Assembly (NCBI GenBank): GCA_034359265.1
Contig: CP136892.1
Coordinates: forward strand, 86,110,001 to 86,174,000
Direction of reading: 5' to 3'
Length of the DNA stretch: 64,000 bases
Origin: Canna indica
Lineage: Eukaryota; Streptophyta; Magnoliopsida; Zingiberales; Cannaceae
Shown: piece by piece, positions 36,777-47,540 of the stretch
How positions within the stretch are numbered: position 1 is the first letter of the stretch
Layout: the number at the start of each line of letters is the position of its first letter
The notes under the pieces: generated by a model
What the model saw: the letters and a program-made list of their open reading frames with translations, nothing else
The model's database searches: none
Told to the model about the DNA's origin: nothing
Program-made: the position numbers and the translations under genes

Positions 36777-37101
36777 ACCTGAAACCATTTCTTCCTCGAC
36801 AAGAGGAAATTAATTGGCACAAGAATGCGCAATATATCTTTGGAAGAATTCAGGTAAGTTTCTCCATTTTCTAATTTATGATCTAATCATGGTAGTAATT
36901 CATATAGGTTGGTTACTTGGACACTGAGTCAGGTAGTGTGTGGATACATATATAATTTATGGATGGAAAGAAAACATTTTCTCTTATTTTTGTGTTACAC
37001 GTGTAAATATCCTTAACAAAACTTTACCATTCCATTACTTTAAGAGTGAGGGTTGAAGGATCCATTTTATATTTTCTATAGTTAATGCTTTAAGTTTAGG
37101 G
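36777..37101. other. PAH 3' UTR with a possible intron donor
   Basis: 77 nt after the stop codon there is a perfect plant donor, CAG|GTAAGTT (intron from 36854). A good acceptor candidate, TTTTGCAG, occurs near 37830. The 3' untranslated region may therefore be spliced across the SINE-containing stretch. No coding sequence is visible. Confidence 0.4.
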
Positions 37102-37257
37102 TGACTTTGGTGTAAAGTTACCCCACTTGTGACTTGGAGGTCATGGGTTCGAGCCACATAAATATCTTTTTGGAAAAAAAACGGGGGGAAGGCTGCGTAC
37201 ATCAACCCTCTCCATAGCCTGCAAAAGTGGGATTGCTTTGTGCACTGGGTCACCCTT
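37102..37257 (+). mobile_element. tRNA-derived SINE (Au-like)
   Basis: A 156-bp insertion lies between near-identical 20-bp repeats (37082-37101 and 37258-37277, sharing TTAATGCTTT.AGTT.AGGG). It contains a pol III B box GGTTCGAGCC (37146-37155) and the sequences GGCTGCGTAC and TTGTGCACTGGGTCACCCTT, which recall the Au SINE family of angiosperms. A box-like TTGGTGTAAAGTTACC lies upstream. It ends in a short T-run rather than poly(A), as Au elements do. Confidence 0.8.
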
Positions 37258-37277
37258 TTAATGCTTTGAGTTGAGGG

Positions 37278-37424
37278 CAAACCTTGGTGCTCCTTTACCT
37301 AAGAGTATGTCCCGGAAACAACTTTTTACCTATACAAGGATGTGTACATCGACCTTGATGAGACCTAGCTTTGGTGTAAGCCTAGCCTTGTGCATTGGAA
37401 CAACTTGGTTATGGATCAAGTCTT
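37278..37424 (+). mobile_element. Second, degenerate SINE copy
   Basis: Immediately downstream of the first SINE, the blocks GTCCCGGAAACAACTTTTTA, AAGGATGTGTACATCGACC and AGCCTTGTGCATTGG match the Au-like layout. The B box has decayed and no clear target duplication is left. Boundaries are approximate. Confidence 0.5.
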
Positions 37425-37872
37425 GAGCAAAGTTTTCCCCGATGAGGTCTTTCAATTCTGTCATCTGAGTGATTATATGTGTTAAATTTAATATTTTCAT
37501 AGATATCAAAGTTCTTTTGCTGGCATTCACCCATCTGGTTGCGGCAAATGCAGAAAATGCATGCTTTATTTCGAACAGTTAATATATCTTAGTTGATCAT
37601 CTGCATAAAGTAGATGATAAACCTCTGGCACATTGTTAGTAGCTTTCTATTTATAAGCTTGAATCTTACCAGAATGAATAAGCTTTTTCGAGCCTCTGCC
37701 AAGCACTTCTAAGATGAAGAGGCTCGGAGATCTCCCTGCCTCGATCCCTTAGAAGATGCAAAAGACTGATCATTTTCATATTTTTTTTGTCTTTATTTTT
37801 CTGTTTTGTTTTTTATGGTACATTGAACTTTTGCAGACCAATTACTGGTTGATTGCGGTCAGAAACTCGGAG

Positions 37873-37913
<41 letters not shown>

Positions 37914-38888
37914 GAACAAGTTGTGGAGATGAATTGATCTTTCACAAAGAATTTGTATACTTGTACCATGAGGTCACTTTTACCAATTTTATTATCTCTT
38001 TAAATGTATTCTTAATTTATGCAAGATGAACAGAATTTTTGACTCATGTGACAAATTAGATAATAAAATGTCCAACTTTCTTTTATTTTTCTAAATGATT
38101 TCGATAAGCTTTTCTTAAGATGAATATTTGTTCTCTTCTCTAATGAAGACTAAGATATATATATATATATATATAAAGCTTATGATGTGATCTACAAAGT
38201 CAGATTCCTCTTTGCATTTGTAAGTGAAATGTAAAATTCTGATGAGCTGAGTTTAGAAGATCAGAATATCTTTCTGGTCCAGGGATTTAAGATGAATATA
38301 TATGCAGGTGATGTGCTATTTGATTTTTCTTGTCCTTTGAAATTTAACAGTGAGTTTGTGCATCCATTCACTGCAACATATGGCCTATTGATACTGTATT
38401 ATATGCTTTTATAAATTAGTTATTTATTTAAAAGGTTTAGAGTCGAATCAATTAAGTGATTATTGTTGTTATTTCTGTAGATCTTTAGAGGTTAATTTGA
38501 AATAAATTTTGTATTTATTAATTTCTAAATGTGAAAATTTAGAAATAAAAATTTAATTTGTCTTTAATTTTGTGTCTCTGTAGGTTGATTGTATTGTAAT
38601 GATTGTATCGGAATTGTAAATTCAGCTGTTCTTTTGTGAACATAAGCAACGAATTAATGAACATTAGTTTACATAAAACCTATATTTACATATTTATGAA
38701 TGCAACTTCTATGGAGCTAGACTATACAAATATTTTTATGGAGCTCATCGCAGGAGTGAATCTAGCTTTGTTAAAACTAAGCCTAGTATGTCTAAAATTG
38801 AACCTAAATTAAGAGTGAATCTATATTATGAAATACTTTAGTCATAATAATGTTGGGTTCACTCTTAATGCTACATTCACTTTGTGGA
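37425..38888. other. Intergenic between PAH and GUX
   Basis: AT-rich spacer with (TA)n runs at 37877-37910 and about 38155-38175. The acceptor-like TTTTGCAG near 37830 may end a PAH 3' UTR intron. No gene recognised. Confidence 0.4.
37877..37910. repeat. (TA)n microsatellite
   Basis: An uninterrupted TA run of 34 bp. Similar runs occur near 38155-38175, 57917-57935 and 58181-58214. Confidence 0.95.
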
Positions 38889-39321
38889 TAGGAATGGCAG
38901 TGGATAGAACACGATGTAGATATTGTATTATCTGCATCGTATATTCGTCTTCGCACCACATCTATTGAGAATATGGGTATTCGCATTGCATTTGCATCAG
39001 CATCGTATTTAATAAAAAATTAATAACTTACATTATTAAAATTCAATAATTAGTAACTTAATTACTAGTATTTCATATGTAATTTACTATCAAATCTACC
39101 TATAAAATATATATTAAGTAATTTATATATGCGTAAAATGGTATTTTTCATAGGGAGATACAGTGCGAATTCATATTCGGATTTGCATTCATATTCATGC
39201 GATCGTAGAAATTTTTTAAATCCATATTTGTATCAATATCTATTTTTATTTGCAGATATGGATCGGATACAGTGCAAATGCGATTTTTAGTTGACGGAGG
39301 CGAACAAATTTGACACCCCTA
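38889..39321. mobile_element. Non-autonomous hAT-type element (GCATTCGTAT-rich)
   Basis: It starts TAGGAATGGCAGTGG and ends TTGACACCCCTA. The flanking 8-bp repeats TTTGTGGA (38881-38888) and TGTGTGGA (39322-39329) differ at one position. The 433-bp interior has repeated ATTCGTATT/GCATTTGCAT-like words and no open frame. The TIR family resembles that of 2125-2570 but the interior is different. Confidence 0.7.
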
Positions 39322-39861
39322 TGTGTGGAGGTTCATAGAATTTTCATAGAGTCCGACTTAGTAGTAATTTTTTCCTTTATATTTACTTACTCAATTAAAG
39401 CTAATAGATGACTTTATAGCATTGTTTATTATCATTAAATGCTGTCCTAGTTAGCTAATATGATTTCATGTCTTAGAATATATGCACCGATGACCAAATA
39501 AGATAAAGATTTGGTATGTGAACCCACTTTAACTCAAGTGGTAGTAACGTTCGGATATGATGTTTAGGTATTGTGTTTAATTTTTAGTTATGATGTTTTG
39601 TGCGCTTTTTTGCGTCTTTATACGCCTTGTGTATATATTACTGCGTCTACGCTTTGTAACGATCGATGAATATTAGAACAAGTTAATTTATCTTTATTTT
39701 CGTCGTCTAAACTTTAATTAGATAAGAACCCCGTAAAAGTCCAATATATTAATTAATTGTATCAAATCCAAAAAATAACACATGGTGTTATTCTCGATCC
39801 TCTATCCCCCCCCAAATAAATTGAACAAAATCTAGCAATTCAAAAAGAAGATCATGCACCA
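39322..39861. other. Spacer and 3' UTR of GUX
   Basis: AT-rich, with no gene. The part next to 39861 is the 3' untranslated region of the minus-strand GUX gene. Confidence 0.4.
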
Positions 39862-42800
39862 TCAGTTCGTCACATTCCTGCTCCAATCCGTCGTCTTCAA
39901 CCTCCAATGCCCGTCCCCGTACCCTAACATCTCCGCCTGCTTCCTCTCCTCCTCCAACTGCTCCTTCCTCATCGCCACCAAAGCGCAGAAGCTCTGCAGC
40001 TTCCCCTCCATCTCATCGTGCAGCTTCCACCACGTCCTGTGCGCCGCGTCGCTGGCGTAGACTCGCTGATCCCCCACGTTCCAGTTGCAGTCGTACTCCC
40101 GGTAGCACATCCACGGCTTGATCCCGAGGTAGTGTATCGAGTACAGCTCCGGCGGGTCGGCGCCGAGAAGGTGGTTCTTCATGCTCGCCTCCGCCGTGGT
40201 GTTCGACCAGAAGTTCTTCAGAAAGTTCACCCGCCGCGGCAGCCGGTGCCACCATACGAACACATCGTTGAGGAACCCCTGGTCCCCGCCGTTGTACGAC
40301 ACCACGTCCCCTCGCCGCGCCATCAGCGCGGCGAAGGTGCAGTCGGAGGGCTCGATGACCATGACGCCGGAGTTGAAGATGACGCCGTCGTTGCCGGCGG
40401 CGGACACCTGCGGGAAGCGGAAGAGGAGGTCGAGGCTGCGGAGGACGAGGATGTCGGCGTCGATGAAGACGACCTTGCGGTAGTCGGTGAGCTGCCAGAG
40501 GCGGAGCTTGCTGTAGTTGTACTCGTTGTAGGAGCCCTTCTGGGCGCGCGGGTTCCGGATGCGCTCGATCTCGCGGAGGCGCCACCCGGCGGCCTCCAGC
40601 GCGCGGAGCTTCTCCCGGGGGATGGACTTGTCGTGGAGCAGCACGAGGTCGCGGGTGGAGCCGCTCCTGGCGATGCTCTGCGCCAGGGCGATTGCGCCGC
40701 ACACGTACGTGTCGGAGGAGTGGAGCACGGTGGCGTAGGCCTCGCGCCCGCCGCGCCCAGGGCTCGCCGGACCGCCGAGCTTCGTTACATCGTACACCAC
40801 ATCAGTTCCTGCATCAAATATGCATTCAAAGAAGAAGTTCCAAATTCCAATTAATATCTCATATATAAAAGATTACAGTCAAATTTGCTTAAAATGCAGT
40901 GCAGTAATATCTTCTCCATTTGACTGTGTGATGGCTACATGGCCTTTGCTTCTAAGTTAGCTTTAGCTTTAGCTTTAACTTTGAGAGTTATAGATGTGCA
41001 TGCATGGGAAACATTTTAGTGAACTTTAAGTTGAAGGAAAGCAGTTTTGCTAGCAGTACTGATCCTTACTCCTTTTCAATCAATCACTTTCATATATTAA
41101 AGAATATGCAAAGAATAGTAGCAGTGAGCATAAATCATAACTTTAGAGAACAGGGTGGAAACTTTCTGCTTCATGAACAAAAGCTAAAGAGCAATCAGTA
41201 AAAGATTTCATGATCATATATTAAAGTCACTTTGTCCTTTTGACATACAGTAATTTTGCCACCGACAGCTTGTAGAACCTGGTAATTATATTTCTCCTCT
41301 TTTTAGATTAAATTAGTATATGTTTCTATGTGATGTAGAATTGATTATGTATGTCATATTATCTTCCAAATCTAAGTAAAAAAATAGTAATTTTCAGGAG
41401 AAATAAATCAGAAAAATTCCTAAACCATAACATAAATCTTCAAAATTCTTAGAAACTGTATATGATTTCTGAAATTCTTGAAAGCAGAATCAAATCCAAA
41501 AAATATTCTTGTACTGAAACCGGCTGAATTTGAAAGTCGAAAGTCTTAAAAGTGATCATTTAATCATGAAAATGCATGATTTATTAGTGAAACAATTGAA
41601 ACCATTTCAATAGTTTTTTTTATCACAAAAATGCATTCTAAAATCTCTAAAAATCATTAAAAAAATATTTATTGATTTAAAATTTTTGTAATTTTTGTGA
41701 TGATTTTAAAATGCATATTCATGGTCAAAAATAAAATTCTTGAAAGTGGTTAAATGATCATGAAAATACATTTTAGAATTTTTAAAAATCATAAATTTTT
41801 TAAATTAGTGAATAATTTTTTTTGATTATTTTTTTAAAAAAAATTAGGATGTATTTTCAAAAGTAAACTGTTGAAAATATTCCAAGAGTTTCAGTGAGTT
41901 TGGTTGTAGTTTAGGAATTTCTAATACCATATTCCCTTTTATGGAATTTTTAAGATAGGATTCTGATTTAAGAAAATCACTGAAAATAAATAGATTAACT
42001 ACTCATTTATCATGGTATAATTAAAGCTAAAAAAGCTTATCAGTTTCAAGAGAATTAATTAGCTGCTGATATATCAAGCAATCATGGTTATCTTCTGCAT
42101 ATAATTAACAAGTTAAATAATTAATTTTCTGTGGGGATTAACTCATTCTATGAGATGAAATATTTGTAATTAATTTTGCTGCTAATTAATGAACCTTTCT
42201 CCCACAGTGGCAAAGCGAGGTTGCAGGAGCCCACCGGCAGCGCCACCTTCTCCTCCAGCCTCCACGCCTCCACCTCGTACATCCACCACTCCCCCTCTCT
42301 GGCCACCACGTCGTCGCACCGGAACAGCTCCATCATCGGCCGGCACGCGCTCCGCAGCAGCACCTTGACCGCCCCGCGGCCGTCCCGCCTCCCCCGCCGC
42401 GCTGCCACGTGCGCGGCCACGAGGTGCACCTGCAGCCGGAACACGTCGCGCGTCCACGCCGATGAGGTGTTCCGCTCGCACGGCAGCTTCGCCACGACCA
42501 CGTCCACCTCGCCGCGCGACGACGGCGACGACAAGTCCGGCATGGGAATCTCCGGGCACGACGGCCCCTCGTTCTCCTCCTCCTCGTCGATCCATTCCGG
42601 GAACAAGTCCTCCCACTTGAAGTTGCGGGAGACCCGCTCGAAGTCGACGGTCGTCGTCCGCCCGACGAGCCCCCAGTCGAACACCTCGCTTTCCCCAATG
42701 TTCACCAGAGCAAGCTTCGTTCCTCCATGCAAAGATTTGAGGAAGCTCGGAACCGTCTCCATTGCCGTCCGGTTCTCCCTCACGGCCTTCATCTGCATCA

Positions 42801-43097
42801 CTGCAGCTCCTTCCACCTGCGACATTTAAGCGGAGATCGATCTTTTCACCGACTGACACGAACATAGGCGCCATTAATTAATTTCAAGAGCTCCACTCAC
42901 CTTACCTTCTTCACATGGCAATCGCGCAAGGAACAGCGGATGATGGCGGTGGCGTTCTGGTCGTAGAGGGAGGAAGGCTGGAGGACGAAGAACAAGATGT
43001 AGGCGAGGACGAAGAAGCTGAGGAAGGCGACATTGATCTTGATGACGAGGGCCTTTGCTGCAAAAGCCTTCATCATGATTCCGCCTCCTAAGCCCAT
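39862..43097 (-). CDS. GT8 glucuronosyltransferase, GUX/PGSIP family
   Basis: Three exons on the minus strand (43097-42906, 42816-42195, 40808-39862) give 586 residues with matching phases. A single hydrophobic helix (about residues 18-40, INVAFLSFFVLAYILFFV) makes this a type II Golgi protein. The C-terminal GT8 domain shows REAYATVLHSSDTYVCGAIA, the metal-binding DAD at 388-390 (VVFIDADILVLRSLD), NSGVMVIEPS, GGDQGFLND and HYLGIKPW at 497-504. The family adds glucuronic acid side chains to xylan (GUX1/2) or is related to plant glycogenin-like proteins. The exact member is not clear; the short N-terminal half recalls GUX4/5-type sequences. All three exons are strongly GC-rich, so long antisense open frames appear by chance. 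Intron 2 (1386 bp) is AT-rich. Confidence 0.92.
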
Positions 43098-44709
43098 GTG
43101 CTGCTGCTCTAATGGCGCGCCTCGAGCACCAGGTCTTGGCTTTTGGCCGCACTGTGAGTCTGTGTATATATGGAGGGCAATGTCTGTCGTCTTCCTGCTT
43201 TCAAGTTAAGCTTATGCCGGCCTTTTGTGTATGGCTAGTTCATGGAAACTGCAAGATTTTTGGGTTGGTGGTGGGTGGGATGGGAAAAGTAACAGTGGAG
43301 GGGAATTTAAGCACTGTTTTTGAGATTGGAGTGGATCTACCGATTCGATCAAAATAGAAATGACGATGGTTAGGAGGGGAGCTAAAAAAATTTATATGAG
43401 CCCGCATGTTCATATAAATTTTTATGAACGAGTGAATATGAACTTTAAGCGATTGAACATGAATAAAAAATAAATAGATATAAATATATTCATCCATTTT
43501 TTATCCATATTCATATTAACTTTTTTTTCATTCATATTCAGTCGTTTAAAACGCATATTCAGTCGTTCATAGATTTTCTACCGGCTGGAGTCACCCTCTA
43601 CGAAGACAAAGTTAAGCTTGTGTCTTTTTGAGGGAAAAATACCACCTTCTCCTCTACGATATGATGTGCATCCATATAATTGGAATATTCAACTAAAAAA
43701 TAAACTTAATCTAAACATGTGCACTTTTTATTATAAATATTTTTATTTTTAAGAAAAATGGATGAATCTAATTCCAACTACGATGAAATTAACGAATCTA
43801 ACTCAGCTTTTAATTAATTTGCATCAAATCTAACACACATGTTCGAATTAATACCAATTATAATTTGTCGTCGAGTCATTTTTATAAAACTATTAGTTGT
43901 TTGTATGATGTCCTAGTTAGTAACTAATATATTAATTTTTAATACTCATATAAATAAATTAATAGTTAATTTTTTTATTAAAAAAATACATAAAATACTA
44001 ACTCGACGTTCATACCCAGTCGAACTCCCCTACTACATGTTTACTAATATGACTTGACAATATGACATGGCATCCCAATCAGCAACTATAGTGGATTGTC
44101 AAGTCATATTATTAAGCGGATAGTTGGAGAGTTTGAATGAGGACGAATGTCGAGTTAATTAGAGTTTTGTGTGTGTTTTTTTTTAAATTTTCGACTGTTG
44201 ACTCGTGTATACGAGCATTAAAAATATTTCATATGCACATCCTTCTATACGAGCGTCGGCGCCTGTAATTTGCATTCTGACGCCAAATATGGCGCATGTA
44301 TGTTCAAAATGGTTCCTTGCATTTCCAACTCGCTTCAATCATTTTCTCTGGTGTTGGTTTCATAATATACCGATGTTTACCGGCGGCGTCAGTATTTAAT
44401 ATATAAACGGTGCCGATTTTAAAGCCATCTTTTATAGTGTATCCTATATCACTATTCTAGACTTGGCAAGCATCACCTTGGAGGCATCTAATTGGGTTAG
44501 ACTTAGACTTACTTCATATGCGTCCAGCATGCAATCATATATTTAACAACTCTCGAAGACTTTTCTTTTTTATTTTATATATATATATATATTCTATAGT
44601 TTCCCGTTTTGTTCACCTTCAAAAAAAGTAGTTCAATTGAATGAATTTTCACCCAATTTAATTAGATTTTGATTGTTTTTGACCGCTCTAATTTACTAAC
44701 AACTACAAC
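43098..44709. other. GUX upstream region and intergenic
   Basis: The first about 150 bp are the GUX 5' region. Further on, AT-rich sequence around 43380-43570 contains repeated TTCATATTCA/TGAATATGAA words that look like a degraded repeat. No gene recognised. Confidence 0.4.
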
Positions 44710-45385
44710 TTGATTCTCTACGTCCTCTTTCTATAAAATATTGAAAAACACCGAAGTCATTAAAAAGACTGGTGTATCGCTTTGGAAACTCAAATGTCCT
44801 CTAAAAACGAGAGTCCATATATGGATTCAACTTAAAATGAGGCTCCTGACAAGAGACAGATTAATAAGGCTTGGCGTTCATATCGACGATCCCTCCTGCA
44901 TCTTTTGCAAGAACGACTCGGAGTCGACTAGGCACATTTTCCAAGACTGTAGCATGACTATTAAAGGTTGGAAGAAATTCTCTACTAGTTGTGGTCTTAG
45001 CATCAGCATTCGCCCTCCTTATTCGGTGGCTGAGTTCATGAACTCCAGGAAAAGCGCTAGAATGTGCGACCTTATTTGGTGTTGGTTGATTTGACAAGCT
45101 AGGAACAATGTTATTTTCGCAAATAAATAGTCCTCCATGAACAAGATAGTGAGCACATCTATGAATTTTTGGGTTATGATTTGCTTTAGGACTTAAGGGG
45201 GCTTGTCACTTCCCCTCTATCTTCATCTATCGCTTCTTTTACTTCTGCTTTTAATTTCTGCTTGTTTCTCTAACTATGTGGCTTCTGCTTGAAGCTTTCT
45301 GCACTTTGTATGTTGTATCATTTCCATCCCAATGAAATGTGCGGTATGGTTATTTTATAACATCACTTTCAGTAGAAGAAAAAAC
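44710..45385 (+). mobile_element. 5'-truncated LINE fragment with zf-RVT domain
   Basis: The open frame at 44741-45094 encodes LWKLKCPLKTRVHIWIQLK, LTRDRLIRLGVHIDDPSCIF and CKNDSESTRHIFQDC. This is the reverse-transcriptase zinc-binding (zf-RVT) domain of plant LINEs, and it is followed after a stop by QARNNVIF. Flanking AACAACTACAAC (44698-44709) and AATAACTACAAC (45386-45397) look like a target duplication with one mismatch. The 3' end is A-rich (AGAAGAAAAAAC). It is dead: stops interrupt the frame and the upstream domains are missing. Confidence 0.82.
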
Positions 45386-45397
45386 AATAACTACAAC

Positions 45398-47207
45398 CAG
45401 ATAAAAACCAATTCACAACATTGAAGGGATCAAACTGTCTATCTGATTCCATTTTATACTATTGTATTTACTAATTGTATGTTTGCTTGATATATGATAT
45501 GATAAGAGATGAATTAATATTCATTATTTGTTTAGTGGATAGATTAGAAGAAAATGAGAATATAATAATATAACATGAAACAAATATGCCCTAAATGAGT
45601 TAGGTTAGACCAAAATGAGGGGACTGGTCTTATTGACTTTCTTTTATAAGTGAATTGTGAATATAGATCAATAATAAATGGGATTAGACGAGACTAGTCA
45701 TGACATGGCACGTCAAGTTCTATCTCTGATTCTGATTCCAACATACAAGGTACCTAGAACTGAAATTCGAACGTGTTGTTACATATAATGCATATATACT
45801 TATATAGTTTAAAACATAGCCATTATTCACTACCCAAAACTCATTAACCCAACATACATACCTATCATCTAAATCTATTATCCACTAACCATAGCCGCAT
45901 AATTTTATTATGTATTTGTTAACTTTAATTTCACATTTTAGCTTCTTCTTTTTTATATTGAATTATGGTATATGAAAAGAGAAAAAAATGAATAGATTCT
46001 GATAAGGTACACGAAAAAATGATGTACTATAGATTCCATCATGGTACTCAAAACCTACCTGGAACCTGTGGTGTACTATAGGTTTCGGGTAGGGTCCAAT
46101 TTCAAGTTTCAACAAGGTAGAATTTAGATCCAAAATTTACGAGTCGGTCTTATACATGGTAGGGTTCAGGTATCATGAAAAATTCAAAATGCCCGGACCC
46201 GCTCACCCCTAGATAAGACAACAAAATTTGAGATAAATTAGTATGGATCATATTTAGGTAAAAGATATCACCCTTAACCATTTATTCATTTTTATTGGTT
46301 TTATTTTATATTGATCAAATTATAAAAGAAAATGATCTAATCAGTTGAAATCCTTGTAAAAATAGCTAGCTAATTGAAGTCTAGAGATATATCCATGTAT
46401 GGTATAATGTCTTTTTTGCAAGTTTAGAATCATATTATATCCCTGTCCTGGTTGGCACATCTTCCAGTTATTGGAGGGTCTTTTTTGCAAGTTCAAGAGC
46501 ATATTATATATACAATTAATTAATAAATAAATATTACTAGATTTGTCTTGCCGTATACTAGATAGTAATTAATGGTCACAGCTTGAACAAAACACCAAAC
46601 ATCTCATGGACAGATGACCTACCTACACTGAAAACAATATTTGCAGTGCTGCAGGAAGTAAAGTGCTAGTCTTCCAACAAAAGCAAATTATGTTTTTCTC
46701 ACTCCATTCAAACATCACAATCTTGGATTGCAAAAAAAAAAAATCATTAAATTTTCAATACCTATATATGCAAAACATATAAAATAAGGGTTAATTGCTA
46801 AAAAATAACTTAACTTATTTAGCTTATACTATAGGAGGTAGAAATCTTCTTTATAGCTACTTATTGATGACTTTTTTTGTACAAGTTACCGGAGCTAGGG
46901 ATCAAACTCATCATCTCAAATAACATGTGCTGATGTCTAACCACTAAAATAATAATAGATCGATAAGATATATGATGTGGAACTAACGAGGAATGAATGC
47001 ACAACTTTTGCCGCAATAACTTTCTTCTCTTTGTATTCACTTTCAAATTGAACTTAATTATTATCGCAGGGAAGGTGAAGGACCCAACCCTTAGGGTCTC
47101 TTCATGTCGGCACTAATTGATATTGTTCGGATGGTCTAGCCTAACTGGACCATATAAAGCAACGACGATCGATCGATGGAGATTCAAGCTGAGCTTAAGT
47201 TCAATCA
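45398..47207. other. Intergenic with a hAT-type remnant
   Basis: The stretch about 46003-46211 ends AATGCCCGGACCCGCTCACC and shares blocks with 56870-56983, so it is an internally deleted copy of that family. The rest is AT-rich without a gene. Confidence 0.45.
46003..46211. mobile_element. Deleted hAT-type element (CCCGCTCACC-ended family)
   Basis: The right end GACCCGCTCACCCCTA and the internal ATCATGAAAAATTCAAAATG match the 3' part of the copy at 56481-56983. The left end (TAAGGTACACGAA) fits the family start only loosely. Edges are uncertain. Confidence 0.5.
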
Positions 47208-47212
47208 CATCA

Positions 47213-47535
47213 TGTTAAGAAATTAATGGGTTTAACTCCACCCCAAAAATTAGCTTATGAGGAGAGAATTGCTCAAACTATTTAAAGATTATCTTGATCA
47301 TATTTTAACCAATGTTGGACTTTAACATCCCCCCTCACGCCCAAGATTGAACATTTGGAGCGTGGAGTTTTGCAGGACTGGACATCTGCGGGTGGCACAA
47401 TATCAATCACAGGATAGCCAGGTTAAGAAATTAGTCGGTCTAACTCCACCCCAAAAGCTAGCTCATGAGGAAAGGATTACTCAAACTATTTAAAGGCTGT
47501 ATTGATCATATTTTAACCAATGTGGAACTTTAACG
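47213..47535 (-). mobile_element. TRIM-type LTR retrotransposon (complete, 323 bp)
   Basis: Two 115-bp direct repeats (47213-47327 and 47421-47535) flank a 93-bp interior and are bordered by a perfect 5-bp duplication CATCA (47208-47212 and 47536-47540). The first repeat begins TG and ends CA; in the second both ends have mutated. On the minus strand the interior next to the repeat reads TGGCTATCC, a decayed form of the tRNA-Met primer site TGGTATCAGAGC, which sets the orientation. The text TTAACCAATGTTGGACTTTA is a widespread plant TRIM-like LTR sequence. It has no coding capacity. Confidence 0.85.
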
Positions 47536-47540
47536 CATCA

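Noticed and set aside
40018..40854. Long plus-strand open frame opposite GUX exon 3
   Set aside because: It is the antisense shadow of a very GC-rich exon; the minus-strand reading has all GT8 motifs.
42182..42874. Alternative minus-strand frames overlapping GUX exon 2
   Set aside because: They arise from high GC and lack family motifs; the chosen frame joins exons 1 and 3 in phase.
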